Shown here: positions 30,176-40,870 of the stretch, in pieces
Numbering within the stretch: position 1 is the stretch's first letter
Layout: each line of letters begins with the position of its first letter
Assembly: GCA_030549495.1 (NCBI GenBank)
Contig: JAUIRK010001056.1
Coordinates: forward strand, 1,045,501-1,109,500
DNA from: Nectonema munidae
Lineage: Eukaryota > Nematomorpha > Nectonematoida > Nectonematidae
Length of the DNA stretch: 64,000 nucleotides
Reading direction: 5' to 3'
Program-made: the position numbers and the translations under genes
Notes under the pieces: model-generated
Seen by the model: only the letters and a program-made list of their open reading frames with translations
The model's database searches: none
Told to the model about the DNA's origin: nothing

Positions 30176-31843
30176 TCACAGTTTTTGCGATTTATTATCG
30201 AAATAGGCTTCGATTTTATACTTTAAAGTGCAAAAAGAGGAGCATTTTCGCAAGTATTTGAAACTTTTGCAAAAATCTTCACCATTCTTTGAAAGGAGGC
30301 AGAGAAAATCATTGGAAAATGGGCATACGAGATTGCAATTTATCTTTTCACATAATCTCCCATAGTGAGGAGGTTTACAAGAGCATTCATTTGCATTTAT
30401 TTCGCAATCGCCATCATTTAAGCAATCCAGCTTACATTTTTCTCTTTCACAAAAGCTTCCAGTATACCCCCAGGAACAATGGCACAAACCAGGCACAACA
30501 CAAATACCCATGTTACAAGAACTAGAGCATATCGCGTTGGATTCTTTCGAATTATTGAAAATACGAGGGAGTCCTGTTTTGGAATGTGCATGATTATTTT
30601 CACGCTTTGGCACTCCACTTTTGAAACATTGGATGGGATGGCGAATCTCATTTTTATACAACAAAATGTAATCAATAATTCCGATGAATGTTGATTGCAG
30701 TTTGTGTGTAGGGTGAAAACGACCTAAACCATAAAATCTTTTTCCAATCGAAATGATTTCTTCTCCATCAAAAAATGGAAACTTCAGGCTTGGTATGAAA
30801 AATTTTCGATAGAGCTCGCAATCAACCCAAACAAGCAACTCCTTATCCTGCTTCAAAGTGAGAGCGAGAGTATGCCTAATTCCATCATTTAGAACGAGGA
30901 AAATATTTATAATGTAGAGGGTGCTATCACTTTTCTCTGCGTGAATAAATATTTTGGATGGGTTGCCCAATTTTAGTGACAATCGCATTCCTCCCTTTAT
31001 CGTTGCAAAAGTGAGTAAATACGCCTGACTTCCAATCTCCGAAGAAAATGAAAGGAAAATGGAAAACCCCATACTCGGCATGCTTCCTACTTTATTTCTG
31101 ATGGGATTCAATAAGTCACTATTATTCCCCACTTCGTACAAAATCGTTTCCTTAAAGATAACTTTTCTCACGTTCTCAGCCACATATGACTGATTAGGCA
31201 TAGCTTTCGGCATCAAATTATGCCATAAATTAGTGGAGCAATTGAAAAAATTGCAACCTCTCCTTTCTTTCTTCTGCAGACACTTTGATTCGATCATAGC
31301 ATAGCAAAGTCTGAATCTTGTTTGATAGCCTTCTTTTCCGCAAATCGAACTACAAGATGTCCATGGAGTTGAATAGGGGATGTGAAAAAGTTTTTGAATG
31401 ATCAATTCACTTCTTTTCGAATAAACGATAAATTGAAGATCACTGACATACACCTTTTCTCGAATCGAAGGATCAGCGCTTAGGAAGAGTAAGAATTTGT
31501 ACTTTGAATAAGGAAAGATGAAAACCCTCTTAAGGGACTCCATATCACAGATTATTGAAAAGCAAGTGTTGGAACTTATTTCTCTTTCATTGATAGAAGT
31601 ACCTTTTCTTTTTATTATATTTAAGAGGCAAATATGAACTTTTCCCTTTTTGTGTTTTTTTTCAGTTGAAATGTTGGCGGAAGCAATGATATGATGCTTT
31701 TGAGCGAGGTTTTTAAGAAAGTCTACTCTAGGATTGAAGATATTAGAAGACGCAGTACAATTGTGGGTAATCATTGATCCAAAAGATGTTTGTGAACTCA
31801 TCACTCTTCGAAATATGAGTAGCCAGAGGCAAATATTTATCAT
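30176..31843 (-). CDS. Secreted TSP1 / laminin-G-like / EGF protein, 555 aa
   Basis: A single-exon gene. Residues 1-17 (MINICLWLLIFRRVMSS) look like a signal peptide. An unassigned region (18-155) precedes a thrombospondin type-1 repeat at about 161-202 (WTSCSSICGKEG ... RGCNFFNC; cysteines 164, 168, 180, 188, 197, 202). A laminin-G/TSPN-like beta-sandwich follows at about 255-406 (LLTFATIKGGMRLSL ... FIGIIDYILLYKNEI), then EGF repeats at 439-465 and 470-498 (CSSSCNMGICVVPGLCHC ...) and a cysteine-rich tail without a transmembrane segment. It is probably extracellular, perhaps matrix or cuticle associated. The domain order matches no protein I can name. Open for 555 codons in AT-rich DNA, so clearly coding. 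Confidence 0.8.
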   Translation of the reverse strand: MINICLWLLIFRRVMSSQTSFGSMITHNCTASSNIFNPRVDFLKNLAQKHHIIASANISTEKKHKKGKVHICLLNIIKRKGTSINEREISSNTCFSIICDMESLKRVFIFPYSKYKFLLFLSADPSIREKVYVSDLQFIVYSKRSELIIQKLFHIPYSTPWTSCSSICGKEGYQTRFRLCYAMIESKCLQKKERRGCNFFNCSTNLWHNLMPKAMPNQSYVAENVRKVIFKETILYEVGNNSDLLNPIRNKVGSMPSMGFSIFLSFSSEIGSQAYLLTFATIKGGMRLSLKLGNPSKIFIHAEKSDSTLYIINIFLVLNDGIRHTLALTLKQDKELLVWVDCELYRKFFIPSLKFPFFDGEEIISIGKRFYGLGRFHPTHKLQSTFIGIIDYILLYKNEIRHPIQCFKSGVPKRENNHAHSKTGLPRIFNNSKESNAICSSSCNMGICVVPGLCHCSWGYTGSFCEREKCKLDCLNDGDCEINANECSCKPPHYGRLCEKINCNLVCPFSNDFLCLLSKNGEDFCKSFKYLRKCSSFCTLKYKIEAYFDNKSQKL

Positions 31844-34800
31844 TGCCAGGCAAATAAACTTATTAAATCAAATTTTTCTGAAAAGCAAAAAAGTTTTTAG
31901 TTAAATTTGGCAAAAATAAATATAATAATTTGGGAAATTAATAAAAATTATTAAAGCAAAATTTTCGAAATGTAACTATTAAAACAAAAGTAAAAAGTGT
32001 TATGGTATAGCGAAAATTGCAAAGTGAAAATGGAATATCACTGATGGCATATTTCCAGGTATTAATTTTAAATTATTTTAATTTATCTTGAGATACACTA
32101 GCCTAATAATAAGTATGGCTTAATTGTATATAAATTAAATTAAAGATCTTCTTTGTTCATACTTCGAGAAAAGCAGCACATTTATAACTTCTCAGTCACT
32201 TTACCACATCTAACATTTTCCTAAGATCTTAAAAAGACATTAGGTAATTGAATACAAAGTTACCTTAAAATCAATAAATCGTGGGCGTCCTATAAATAGA
32301 CTGATTAAATGGGTGAGTTTTTTTAACAAAAGTTTTCATTTTTTCCTATAATTTGACTTGTTTTAACGTTTAATTAATAAGTATTGAATTTTATTCTTTG
32401 AAAAAAGTTCTTGTTTTATTTAAATTGTCTTGATGCTTCTCAAAATATGTAATCAAACACTTTTCTTTTTCCTTTCGAAGAAAAGATGTATGAAAGAGAC
32501 ATGTGTGCAAAAGATTAATAATATATGTTAATATATAAATTTGAATGATATATAAGGAAGCAACTAGAGCCAATAGAAAACCAAACTTTTTGAATATTCA
32601 TTAGATTATATTTTTATAGGAATATCTTTTGAATTATTGGGTTTTCAGTTTAATTTTTTTTGAGCAAACAACGACTGTTCAACTTTTTATATGTAGCAGC
32701 ACACAATAGTTGGGTGAATTATTCGGGGGTGGAAATTTCGTAGTGTGAAATTTTCGAGGGGTAGGCGGGGGATTTGGGATGAAATTTATATGGGTGGAAT
32801 TTACATGGAACTATTCTCAGAAGTAAAAAAACACTAAAAAATGTTGATGTAATTAAATTTACGGAAACCTTTCATTAATTTTGTAAGAATCTTCCTTAAA
32901 AATTGTATTTTATAATTTCTTCATAAAAATCTACTGAGAGCAGGCACTGAAGAAACAGTTACAATATGTAGGGGTGACTAAATATGTCAATAATATAGAA
33001 GTTGTAAAATAGAATTGATTGCAAATAAGTACCCTGGTGGAAACATTTAATTAGAAAATGAGAAATTTTATATATCCTTTAATAATGATGTGAAAAAATA
33101 CACAAATTAAGTCAAATTATTATTATACCCTTTAATTGTTTTCTAGCAGTTCTCTATAATTAAAGCGTAGCCATTTTACAAATGATCACGCTGGGCCTAG
33201 GCGGAAGCCTTCAACGGAACACTATTCTCTATAAATGCCTTTCAGATGATATCCCATCATCCATCCTAGTGTTGGAAGAATATTTTTCCCTTGAATAGGA
33301 TAACGACAACTATGAAAGGAATCTATTCGATTTTGAGAGTATGCTTTTTAACAAAAAGATGAAATATATATAATGCGAACATTATTTCTTACTGTGAAAA
33401 AGAAAAGTGGTGCTTTTAAATTTTGTGCAAACAAAAATGCTGCGCCATATAGAAAAAGAGGATATTTTGTGCTGGTTCAACGGATTAGCCCGCACTTATC
33501 CTCCTTCTACCACTTCAATTAATATAATTATGGAGTTAATCTATTAACACTTAGACATGGGATGTGTGCGTGTTTTACTTTTGCTGAAAGCACGATAGTC
33601 CTTCACGTTTTCCACAATGTACACATAGTTTTATCGGGGGATGCATCAAATTTATCTACTGAAGGAAGTGAGTAGATTAACGCCTCCACTCTTCTACTTC
33701 GTGGTGCCAGGCAACCGCCACGACAAAAGCGTGTGAGTATTTTGCCACGTCCTTGAGTGTCACTCAGACCAATGCATAACAAACATTAAATCTAGATATC
33801 CAAAACTTTTTGTAGAAAAAAAGCTTAATAGTGGAAATGATGAACTGATAAAATCAATTACATAGCATTACGTAACATTAGTCAATTGAACAAACAGAAA
33901 TATTTTACAGTATGTGATCGACAAGTATAAAGCTCTGAGATCTCCTAAGATTTAGGAAGATATAAATTTACTTTTAAAGGTATTTCTTTAACTTTTAATT
34001 AAATTCAAATAATATTTATTATATTACAAACTTGAATAAATATATATTAAAAAAAGTTTACTAAAAATAATGGATGCAAACTAGATAAACTTTTCTTTAT
34101 TTCAATTTCTTATATAGTAAATGTTTTGTGGTAGGAATCGCAACCACTGAAAAAACTTTCTTAGAATCAAGAAACTTTGGAAGAACTTTTTCAAATGGCA
34201 AACTAAATTCGTTGATGTTTTGCGCCATTATTTGCAAATATCTTTAGTTCCTCAAAAGAACAAAATTTATATCGATTGAATTATATATCTTCTAGTTTTT
34301 CATTCTTCAAGGAAACAACATTTAAATTTTCTTTTTCTTCAACGCGTTATAGAATACGTGTTATTAGAAAGCTAAAGTTAAAGGAAAATGCTAGATGTGT
34401 TCAAAGCCATTAGACACCGCTGTATTCATTTCAGTATAAGTAAAAGTATCCTAGGTTTACCTTATATAGCTTAATTATTGTCGGCTTTTCCTTGGATCTG
34501 ATGCCCAAATTTGTATGGAGTTTATTTTGCACTTTTTCAGAACTTTCAATTTAAAGCGCAACATTTAAATTAGCCACTTCATATTTGTCAACTCCTAAAC
34601 GTATTTTCAAAGAATTTACTTTTACTAACCGAAGATTTAGGTCAGACCCAATGAAAACACACAAAGTATAAATATTTACATTATATCTAAATTTAAAATA
34701 TTTATGCTGTTTTAGTGACGAGCATGTAATTGAGGATCGCTCTTGATGAACTACAGGGCTCTGAAAAGCCCGTGTCTAGCTGTTGCTGAATAAGTAAGTG

Positions 34801-35032
34801 GGAGGTGTGGTTTCATAAGCATTCCCATTCAACCTAGTGTCACTATCTTCTGGTGTATATGGTCCTCTCAGGGAGATGATCTGTTGCTGTCATACGTGTT
34901 TCAATTAAGAATAGAAAAGCCATGGGATCGCATTGAGCCCTTATTAACTTTTTTTAAAAGCTTTTTTATTAGGAAAAATTTTCAAAGCGCAATATTTTGA
35001 GTATTTAGGTTAATTTATTAAAGTTTTGTGAG
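31844..35032. other. 3.2-kb intergenic region, little recognisable
   Basis: No reading frame with family resemblance and no clear repeat. The stretches at 33540-33790 and 34720-34920 are less AT-rich than their surroundings but have no frame I recognise. I could not match them to a spliceosomal or other known RNA by eye. Confidence 0.5.
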
Positions 35033-35044
35033 TTAACCCATTTA

Positions 35045-35177
35045 CCCGTTAACGCTCAGAGTCGACTATAGTCGACTTTACAAAAATAAAATCGTCTGCG
35101 TTTATCAAAGCTCTTTAATACAAATCTTCTGCTTTACATTAGATATCGTCTGATTATTGTGGTCGTTAACGGGTTAA
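35045..35177. mobile_element. piggyBac-like MITE with CCCGTTAACG ends
   Basis: The left end CCCGTTAACGCTC and the right complement CCCGTTAACGACC form an inverted repeat; the right flank is TTAA and the left flank TTTA. A second CCCATTTA terminus with TTAA lies just outside at 35033. Inside are TCGTCTGC motifs and a perfect 16-bp palindrome GTCGACTATAGTCGAC at 35062-35077. Confidence 0.55.
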
Positions 35178-35302
35178 GGCCAAGCAAAGCAGACGATATG
35201 TAAAAAAACGCAGACGATTTATATTCAAAGTCATTGAAAAAAGCAGACGAAAATGAAATTACTTATGTTCCAAAATAGGAACATTGGCCGGAAAAGGCTT
35301 AA
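35174..35302 (-). mobile_element. piggyBac-like MITE, inverted relative to the 36435 copy
   Basis: Flanked by TTAA at 35174 and 35299; the left TTAA is shared with the neighbouring MITE. Its interior (GCAGACGATAT, ACGCAGACGATTTATATTC, AAAGTCATTGAAAAAAGCAG, CCAAAATAGGAACATTGG) is nearly identical to the reverse complement of 36439-36570, but its outermost bases differ (GGCCAAGC rather than CCCATTTAAGACC). Confidence 0.65.
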
Positions 35303-36031
35303 GATAATTCAATTTTTTACCTCGATGACACACAGGAGTTTTCATAAAACTTTGAAGTCTGCAAAAGGAATAGCTTTAAATTTGTGTTACTTATTATAAT
35401 ACATAAAATATTTGAAAAATAAAGTTTTGCCTCTCTTTTATAGCACATATTTAAAAAAAATGGTTCGCTTTGCTAGTGTTAAATGAGTGTGTCGTAAAAA
35501 ATAGTACATGATGTCTTTTGCTTTTTAAAGGAAGCGTACGAAGTACCCAGCCTCGTCGTTAGACTCTCTAGAGGCAAAACTGATTTTAATGAGATCTGGA
35601 CTATTAGATATTTATATATTTCAAAGGATTTCCAGGGGGAGGGGGATAAATCACGTGGGTTAATTTTTTTTTAAAAGGAAAAATAAGTTAAATTTTTTTT
35701 GAGCATATTAAGTGGCGTTTCATTAGTCGAAGCCGAAAGTAAGAGCTGTGTTTAAATATTTTATAATTTTAGATATTTGGAGTCGGAGTTGGATTTTTGT
35801 AAGTCAGAATTAAATATTTTGATTGGGACTCCTTCGTTATGGAGGAAATAAAATAATTAAAGGAAAGAGATTAATATTAATTAATTAATATATTAGCGAA
35901 AACAGCTAATTATAAGCCTGAGTGATCTCTGCTTTCTACAAAATAGCAGTACCTTTCAGGTGAGATAACAGACTTTAAAATTAACAAATAATTTAGTCTC
36001 TGCCACACAACGATCAAAATTTTGAAAAAGG

Positions 36032-36037
36032 TTTATT
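36032..36037 (-). promoter_or_regulatory. Poly(A) signal AATAAA of MRPL32
   Basis: Lies about 20 nt past the MRPL32 stop codon on the minus strand (ACAAATAAACC), a normal distance for a short 3' UTR. Confidence 0.55.
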
Positions 36038-36055
36038 TGTAAAAAGAGAAAGAAG

Positions 36056-36261
36056 TTAGAAGTAATTTTTGAGGAAGTTTGCAGAAAACCACTTTGGCCG
36101 CTTAGAAGACACACGGACTTGTCTCATGGAAGAATCAGCGATCTCTTCATCGTCAGCGTACTTGATCAGAACTTCCTTATCGATCGGCTTGTACTTGTTG
36201 ATAGGATTTATTGCCTTCAATACCTTTGTCGTTTCTTCCCTCACTTTTTGATAGCAGTGCT
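36056..36261 (-). CDS. MRPL32: MRPL32 exon 2 (C-terminal half)
   Basis: Begins after acceptor tttttgcatag and encodes HCYQKVREETTKVLKAINPI through the end, KRPKWFSANFLKNYF. The tail corresponds to human MRPL32 RKRPSWFTQN. Its first two bases complete a glutamate codon, so that joined to exon 1 the zinc site reads CLCEHC. 206 nt including the TAA stop. Confidence 0.88.
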
Positions 36262-39200
36262 CTATGCAAAAAACAAAATAAAGAGGTTTGAATGAACTTT
36301 GAAGATTATGACTTCTAGCGAGCTATGAATATTTTGTGTATTGTCACCAATAAAAATCTAATTACAAGTTAACTCTTGTAGAGTAGATGAGGTCGAACTT
36401 AGAAAACAAGAAAAAGATGTTCTCTCTTCTGATATTAACCCATTTACGACCAATGTTCCTATTTTGGAACATAAGTTATTTCATCTTCGTCTGCTTTTTT
36501 CAATGACTTTGAATAAAAATCGTCTGCGTTTTTTTTTAGATATCGTCTGCTTTACTTGGTCTTAAATGGGTTAAAGCAATTAAAGTTTTCTCACATCAAT
36601 ACGACAAAACCTGAATTACATCATTCTTTAAATTATGTTTCTTTATTTTTATAACAAGTTTATTGTAGCTTTAACTTAATACTACTACACTACTTATAGA
36701 TATATGAATAAACAAACCTAACCTGATGAATGTTTGGAGGCATTAAGTGTTCATTATATTATTATACAATTAAATTAGAAGGAAGTAAATTTTAGTCATG
36801 TAATTAAATTAAGTTAGTTTTAAGCCCGTTTTATAATTAAAGAAGGTATTTTGCTTTGGATTGAAAATATAGGTTTAATAGGTGTTTTTGTTTTACTTTT
36901 AAGTATATATACGAAATGATATAAAATTTAAGGACGCATCAACTTAACTGATTATAATAATAGGTCTAACAAAGAAATGATATTAAGTGAAAAATCGCTT
37001 TTGCCTCCCTACATATCGCAGACTTCCTCCAAGACTGTAACACGGTTAGTTCGATATTTGGCTTCGATATCAAAAAGTCTCTGGTTCGATCCAGAATCAA
37101 GCGCTGCAATTGGGACCTGTCGGTGAACAGGCTAAAAAGGTACCTTACCATCATTTGCGCTTTGAGTGAGCGAATCACTTTTGAAAAATTTTATGTTGTC
37201 TAGTGAGATTTGAACTGGTCACTAGTTGTCTTAAGATTCAGACTCACCCAACTAGTTGACAACAATAAGACGTGATTATCTTTTTTCCTATTTCAATTGA
37301 ATAAATCTACCATTTTGTTCCTTTTTTGACGGCTCATTCTCAGCACTAATATGCCATCTGCTTCATTATCCCAATACACAAATACATTTTTTATCTTAAA
37401 ATTTTCCTTTCTCTTTTCCCATTTGAAAAGGGGATACGATAAATAAATAGATGAAGATTTTTAGAAATATATTTGAGTTTTCCTGGTAATATTTGAGTAA
37501 AATTGTGGTAGTAACTCTTTATGGCGATATGTAATGTGTCTGCATAACATATACTTAGTACCAATTTCCAGCGAATTATACATGAGAGTAATTAAACTAA
37601 CTAAATTAAAAAGTTAAGTAATTAACTAGTGAACTAAACCCGGAGGTTTTACCATAAGGGAGCGCAGAGGACTTCAGAAATCTATATTGAATTCTATTCA
37701 AAACAATGGTTTGTTTGCGTTTCCTTCGGCAACATTAGTACTAAATGGGTTAAGTTAACTCAGTAAAATTTGACACGATTTCACAAGCAGGATAATTTTC
37801 CTTTTACGAATAGTTTTTTAAGTGTTCTCTTCGGGTTAACGAGATTTGACTGTTTACTTTTCGAGCATACTAAGAATTATTGTAAGCAGGGCTTCGGAGC
37901 CGCCTCAAACGTTTTATATATTATACTAGAGAGATGTAAAAATGAAAAAGCTGTTTCATCATCTATTTATAGTTTGTTCTCTGTAAATAGAGTATGAAGA
38001 TGAACTAAAACTGATTATTTATATTTCAAGGTTATATATGTAACACTTGTGCTATTGATACATCACCAATCATACGCTCGGAGCCAGACACATAGGGAGC
38101 CGCTTTTTATTATTTGTGACTCCGGATCCGACTCCTAGTAAAAAAATTTTGCGGCTCCGGCTCCAAAGCCCTGATTGTAACGTTGCAATATTTAGTATAA
38201 ATATACTAAGATAATATCGTTATATAAACAACTGGAATACTGGAATCCATCATTTTCGCTTATTCAAGCTCATTCATTATTCTTGGAGTGGCAGAATCAC
38301 GGTTGAATTATTTCTATATATCTTTAGTGAGATTCAAACTCAGAACTAAGCTGTCTTAAGATCTGATGTGGACCAAGTAAAGGTCGATGTTTTGTTATGA
38401 AGATTCTTTATTCAATTACCGGTGGAATTAAGAATGCCAGTATTAGTAAAATAGAGTGTATAATCGATTCCCAGGCTTTAAGGAGCAGTGCTCAGCTTTG
38501 ATTTGGAGTTCCCATCATTTAAAAGGGGAATGCAACCCATATTGTTAATAATATAATAATAATAGTGTTTTATTAATAAAAATAAGCAGTATCTGTAACA
38601 CTTAATGATTTTTGTTTCGAAAGACGTAGAAGAATATGTTCAGGCAATCTGGACTCAAAGGAAGATCAACTTTCAAAAGATGATGTTCAAAAGGTTTTCA
38701 TACACACCGCATAAAATAATATTGGAACAAGCTAAAAGCCAGAATAAATAAGATGACTCAATAGAAAAGAGACTTCTTACAATCGTATTTACAGAAATTT
38801 GGGTTTTGTGAAAGGAAGAAGCAGAATTTATTTCATGCCTTTTTAAAAAATGTGTACAAATTTTGAAACAAACATTGAATTACTTCATAAATACACTAAT
38901 GTAAGAGAGAATTTTTTTAATTACAGCTTATAACTAATTTGTAAATGAGAGTTAGCTCAAATAATTATTAGTAGATGGCCTAGCTAGAAGTTAAAGCGCA
39001 GGGTCTTGATTTGGTCATCTCAGGTTCGATTCGTGATCCTGACATCCCTATCATCTTTCCAGTTATGGAAGAATTTACTTGCCTTGGATGTGATAGATAA
39101 CTAAAAAAATATTAAAAAAACTCTCACAACTTCACCTTTGTGTCATTATTTGTCTTAGTTAGATCATTTTTTTATATACTATATCTATATTTTATTTCCT

Positions 39201-39792
39201 TCCTTTTAAGCTTTCACAATTCTTTCACATTTTTTAAAATACATGAGCGTCTTTATAATTTTATTTTCATTAAAAATGTACGGCTTGATAACAATAATCT
39301 TTACGTATTTTCTGATGGTAATTATGCCAAGCCAGATTTTTCTTGTACAATTTATTGAGTGCAAGAACTTGCCAACATTTGGCTCAAAAATATGCAAGGC
39401 GTTTTTTTCATGCAAAGTTTTGGATATATCAAAAAAATTTAAGAGAAGACATTGAAAAATTAGGAAGCACATAAGAACGTTTCAGTACGGAAATTTTGAT
39501 TTTCCTAAGAAACTTTTGTTATACTACATTTTTCAGTTTCTTAGAAAGTTGGAGTAGGAAAAAGGAGGTTACCACATAGACAGCCTTTGAGGTGGTAGTG
39601 ACCGCATTCCAAGCAAGTGTGGATATTTGTTTTGAAATCAAAGTTGTACTTGAAATTTTCGTGCATCTTTCTCTTTTTTCTAATTTCTATGGATCTTCGT
39701 TTCTTTGGAACGGCAAGCAAAAGTGGATTCCTCAAAACAGCTGCAAGATCGAAGTCACTACTGCGATCGAATTGGCTTGTAGAAGAAGTCAT
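36056..39792 (-). CDS. MRPL32: Mitochondrial ribosomal protein bL32m, two exons
   Basis: A structural protein of the mitochondrial large ribosomal subunit. Exons 39792-39573 (220 nt) and 36261-36056 (206 nt) join in phase to 141 aa. VPKKRRSIEIRKKRK (about 28-42) matches the family's conserved APKxRRT segment, the region where the m-AAA protease is known to trim the precursor. The zinc ribbon is C60-x2-C63-x9-C73-x2-C76, and the C-terminus ends KRPKWFSANFLK. The presequence is short (about 27 residues). The start is the first ATG after an in-frame TAA. The 3.3-kb intron contains MITEs and SINE-like repeats. It was found only by joining the halves; neither alone shows the full zinc site. Confidence 0.9.
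36435..36574 (+). mobile_element. piggyBac-like MITE, reference copy
   Basis: TTAA duplications at 36435-36438 and 36571-36574 enclose 132 bp with inverted ends CCCATTTACGACCAA and CCCATTTAAGACCAA (right complement). Subterminal AATGTTCCTATTTTGGAACAT forms a hairpin, and three GTCTGC motifs follow. TTAA target and CCC ends are diagnostic of piggyBac-type transposition; no transposase lies inside. It is in the MRPL32 intron. Confidence 0.75.
37030..37260 (+). repeat. tRNA-like repeats (SINE-A-like and an inverted tRNA-like unit)
   Basis: 37045-37110 carries GGTTAGTTCGATATTTGGCT, then AAAAAGTCTCTGGTTCGATCC and AGAATCAAGC, aligned with SINE-A. On the minus strand, 37255-37190 carries a tRNA-like GTTGGGTGAGTCTGAATCTT ... 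AGTTCAAATCTCAC; a related piece lies at 38320-38375 (GTGAGATTCAAACTCAG, GTCTTAAGAT). These are decayed Pol III-type repeats, not tRNA genes. Confidence 0.45.
37887..38173. mobile_element. hAT MITE, 287 bp, with 8-bp target duplication
   Basis: Ends CAGGGCTTCGGAGCCG and CGGCTCCAAAGCCCTG form inverted repeats. Flanking octamers ATTGTAAG (37879-37886) and ATTGTAAC (38174-38181) match at seven of eight positions. CAGGG termini with 8-bp duplications define hAT. The interior is rich in GGAGCC/GACTCC words and has no coding capacity. It lies in the MRPL32 intron. Confidence 0.8.
38850..39115 (+). repeat. SINE-B-containing compound repeat, copy 1
   Basis: GTACAAATTTTGAAACAAAC, then TACTTCATAAATACACTAAT, GATGGCCTAGC, a B box (CAGGTTCGATTCGTGATCC), then TGACATCCCTATCATC and AACTAAAAAAATATT. 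The same order of blocks recurs at 40675, so the pre-tRNA-like segment and the SINE-B body move together. Confidence 0.6.
39573..39792 (-). CDS. MRPL32: MRPL32 exon 1 (presequence, basic segment, first zinc cysteines)
   Basis: Starts at ATG 39792. It encodes MTSSTSQFDRSSDFDLAAVL, then LLLAVPKKRRSIEIRKKRK, then NIHTCLECGHYHLKGCLC. The donor g|gtaacc splits the following glutamate codon. 220 nt. Confidence 0.88.
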
Positions 39793-40670
39793 GGCACAAC
39801 AAAGTGCATAGTCTTAAAATAATGGAAGAAGATGTAGAACAACTTTTCCTAAGTGTTATAGGAAAAAGAGTGCTGCAAAAAGGGGCGTGTATAAAAATAG
39901 TTTGCTTTTCATAATGGATATAAATTCTAAGTTCAATGCCTGAAGTAGTTAGTCGACTAAAATGTGTTTGGAGTTATAAAAGTAAGAAGTGATTTAATTT
40001 TAAATTTTGTCTAAAAGACACTATTCGTTTAGAAATATTTTCACATCATAGGTAAAGAAGGCGTAGCCAGTCGAAAAAACTTTAGTCTAGTAGGTGGTTA
40101 AGATGTAGATAAAATATCTTGAAACTCTTTTGAAGAATATTTTAATGACAAATTGTGAATTAAGAAATTTTATCCATGTTTATATTTTCATTTTTTAATC
40201 AAAAAGTTGAAATTACATCAAATTCAAATCAGTAGAAACGATGATAAATAACCTAAACTTTCATATTGAAATCACAAGGTAATTTTGATTTAACAAAAAA
40301 GAAATTTGTCGACTAGTATTTTAAAAATTCACGCCCAGCAAATTGATTTCTTGATAATATTCGAGAATGTGTTTAGGTTGTAAAATCCATTAAATTAATT
40401 TTCCTTCACTAGTTACAAAACAAAAATTTTTAAATAACTTCTTCAAGAGCAGATATTATGTAAAGAAGAAAGGACGTTATGGTTTGTTTTTTTATTTGTA
40501 ACAAATTTAAGGAGCATCTTCCGGCCTATTCAATTTCTCTCATTTGAGACAAATTAAAAAAATAAACTTCTGTGAAAGAAAAGTTATTTTACATGTAAGC
40601 ATAACTTTCTCTAAATATTTTATTCAAATTTTAAAATTAAACAATATTTCAAATAAGTCATGATATATAT
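39793..40670. other. Intergenic, no recognisable feature
   Basis: Immediately upstream of MRPL32; AT-rich. No frame or repeat family recognised, and no promoter element that I can defend. Confidence 0.5.
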
Positions 40671-40674
40671 AAAT

Positions 40675-40870
40675 TTGTACAAATTTTGAAGCAAACATTG
40701 AACTACTTCACAAATACACGAATGTAAACGAAAGTAAGCTCAAATTATTAGCAAATGGCCTAAAAGTTAGGGTGTTGGGTCTAAATTTGGTCATCTTGCG
40801 TTCGATTCTTGATCCTAACATCCCTATCACCAGTCCAGTTGTATTGGATTGAAAAAAGTCTAATAACGCA
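40675..40870 (+). repeat. SINE-B-containing compound repeat, copy 2
   Basis: Shares GTACAAATTTTGAAGCAAAC, TACTTCACAAATACAC, CAAATGGCCTA, GGTCATCTTGCGTTCGATTC and GATCCTAACATCCCTATCA with copy 1 at 38850. It is truncated before the AACTAAAAA tail. Confidence 0.6.

Noticed and set aside
33140-33790. Scattered frame fragments considered as an old transposase
   Set aside because: Frames are too short and too many stops intervene; no catalytic motif could be identified.
34720-34920. Less AT-rich stretch considered as a small nuclear or other structured RNA
   Set aside because: I could not match U1, U2, U4, U5 or U6 conserved words, and no convincing fold was evident by eye.
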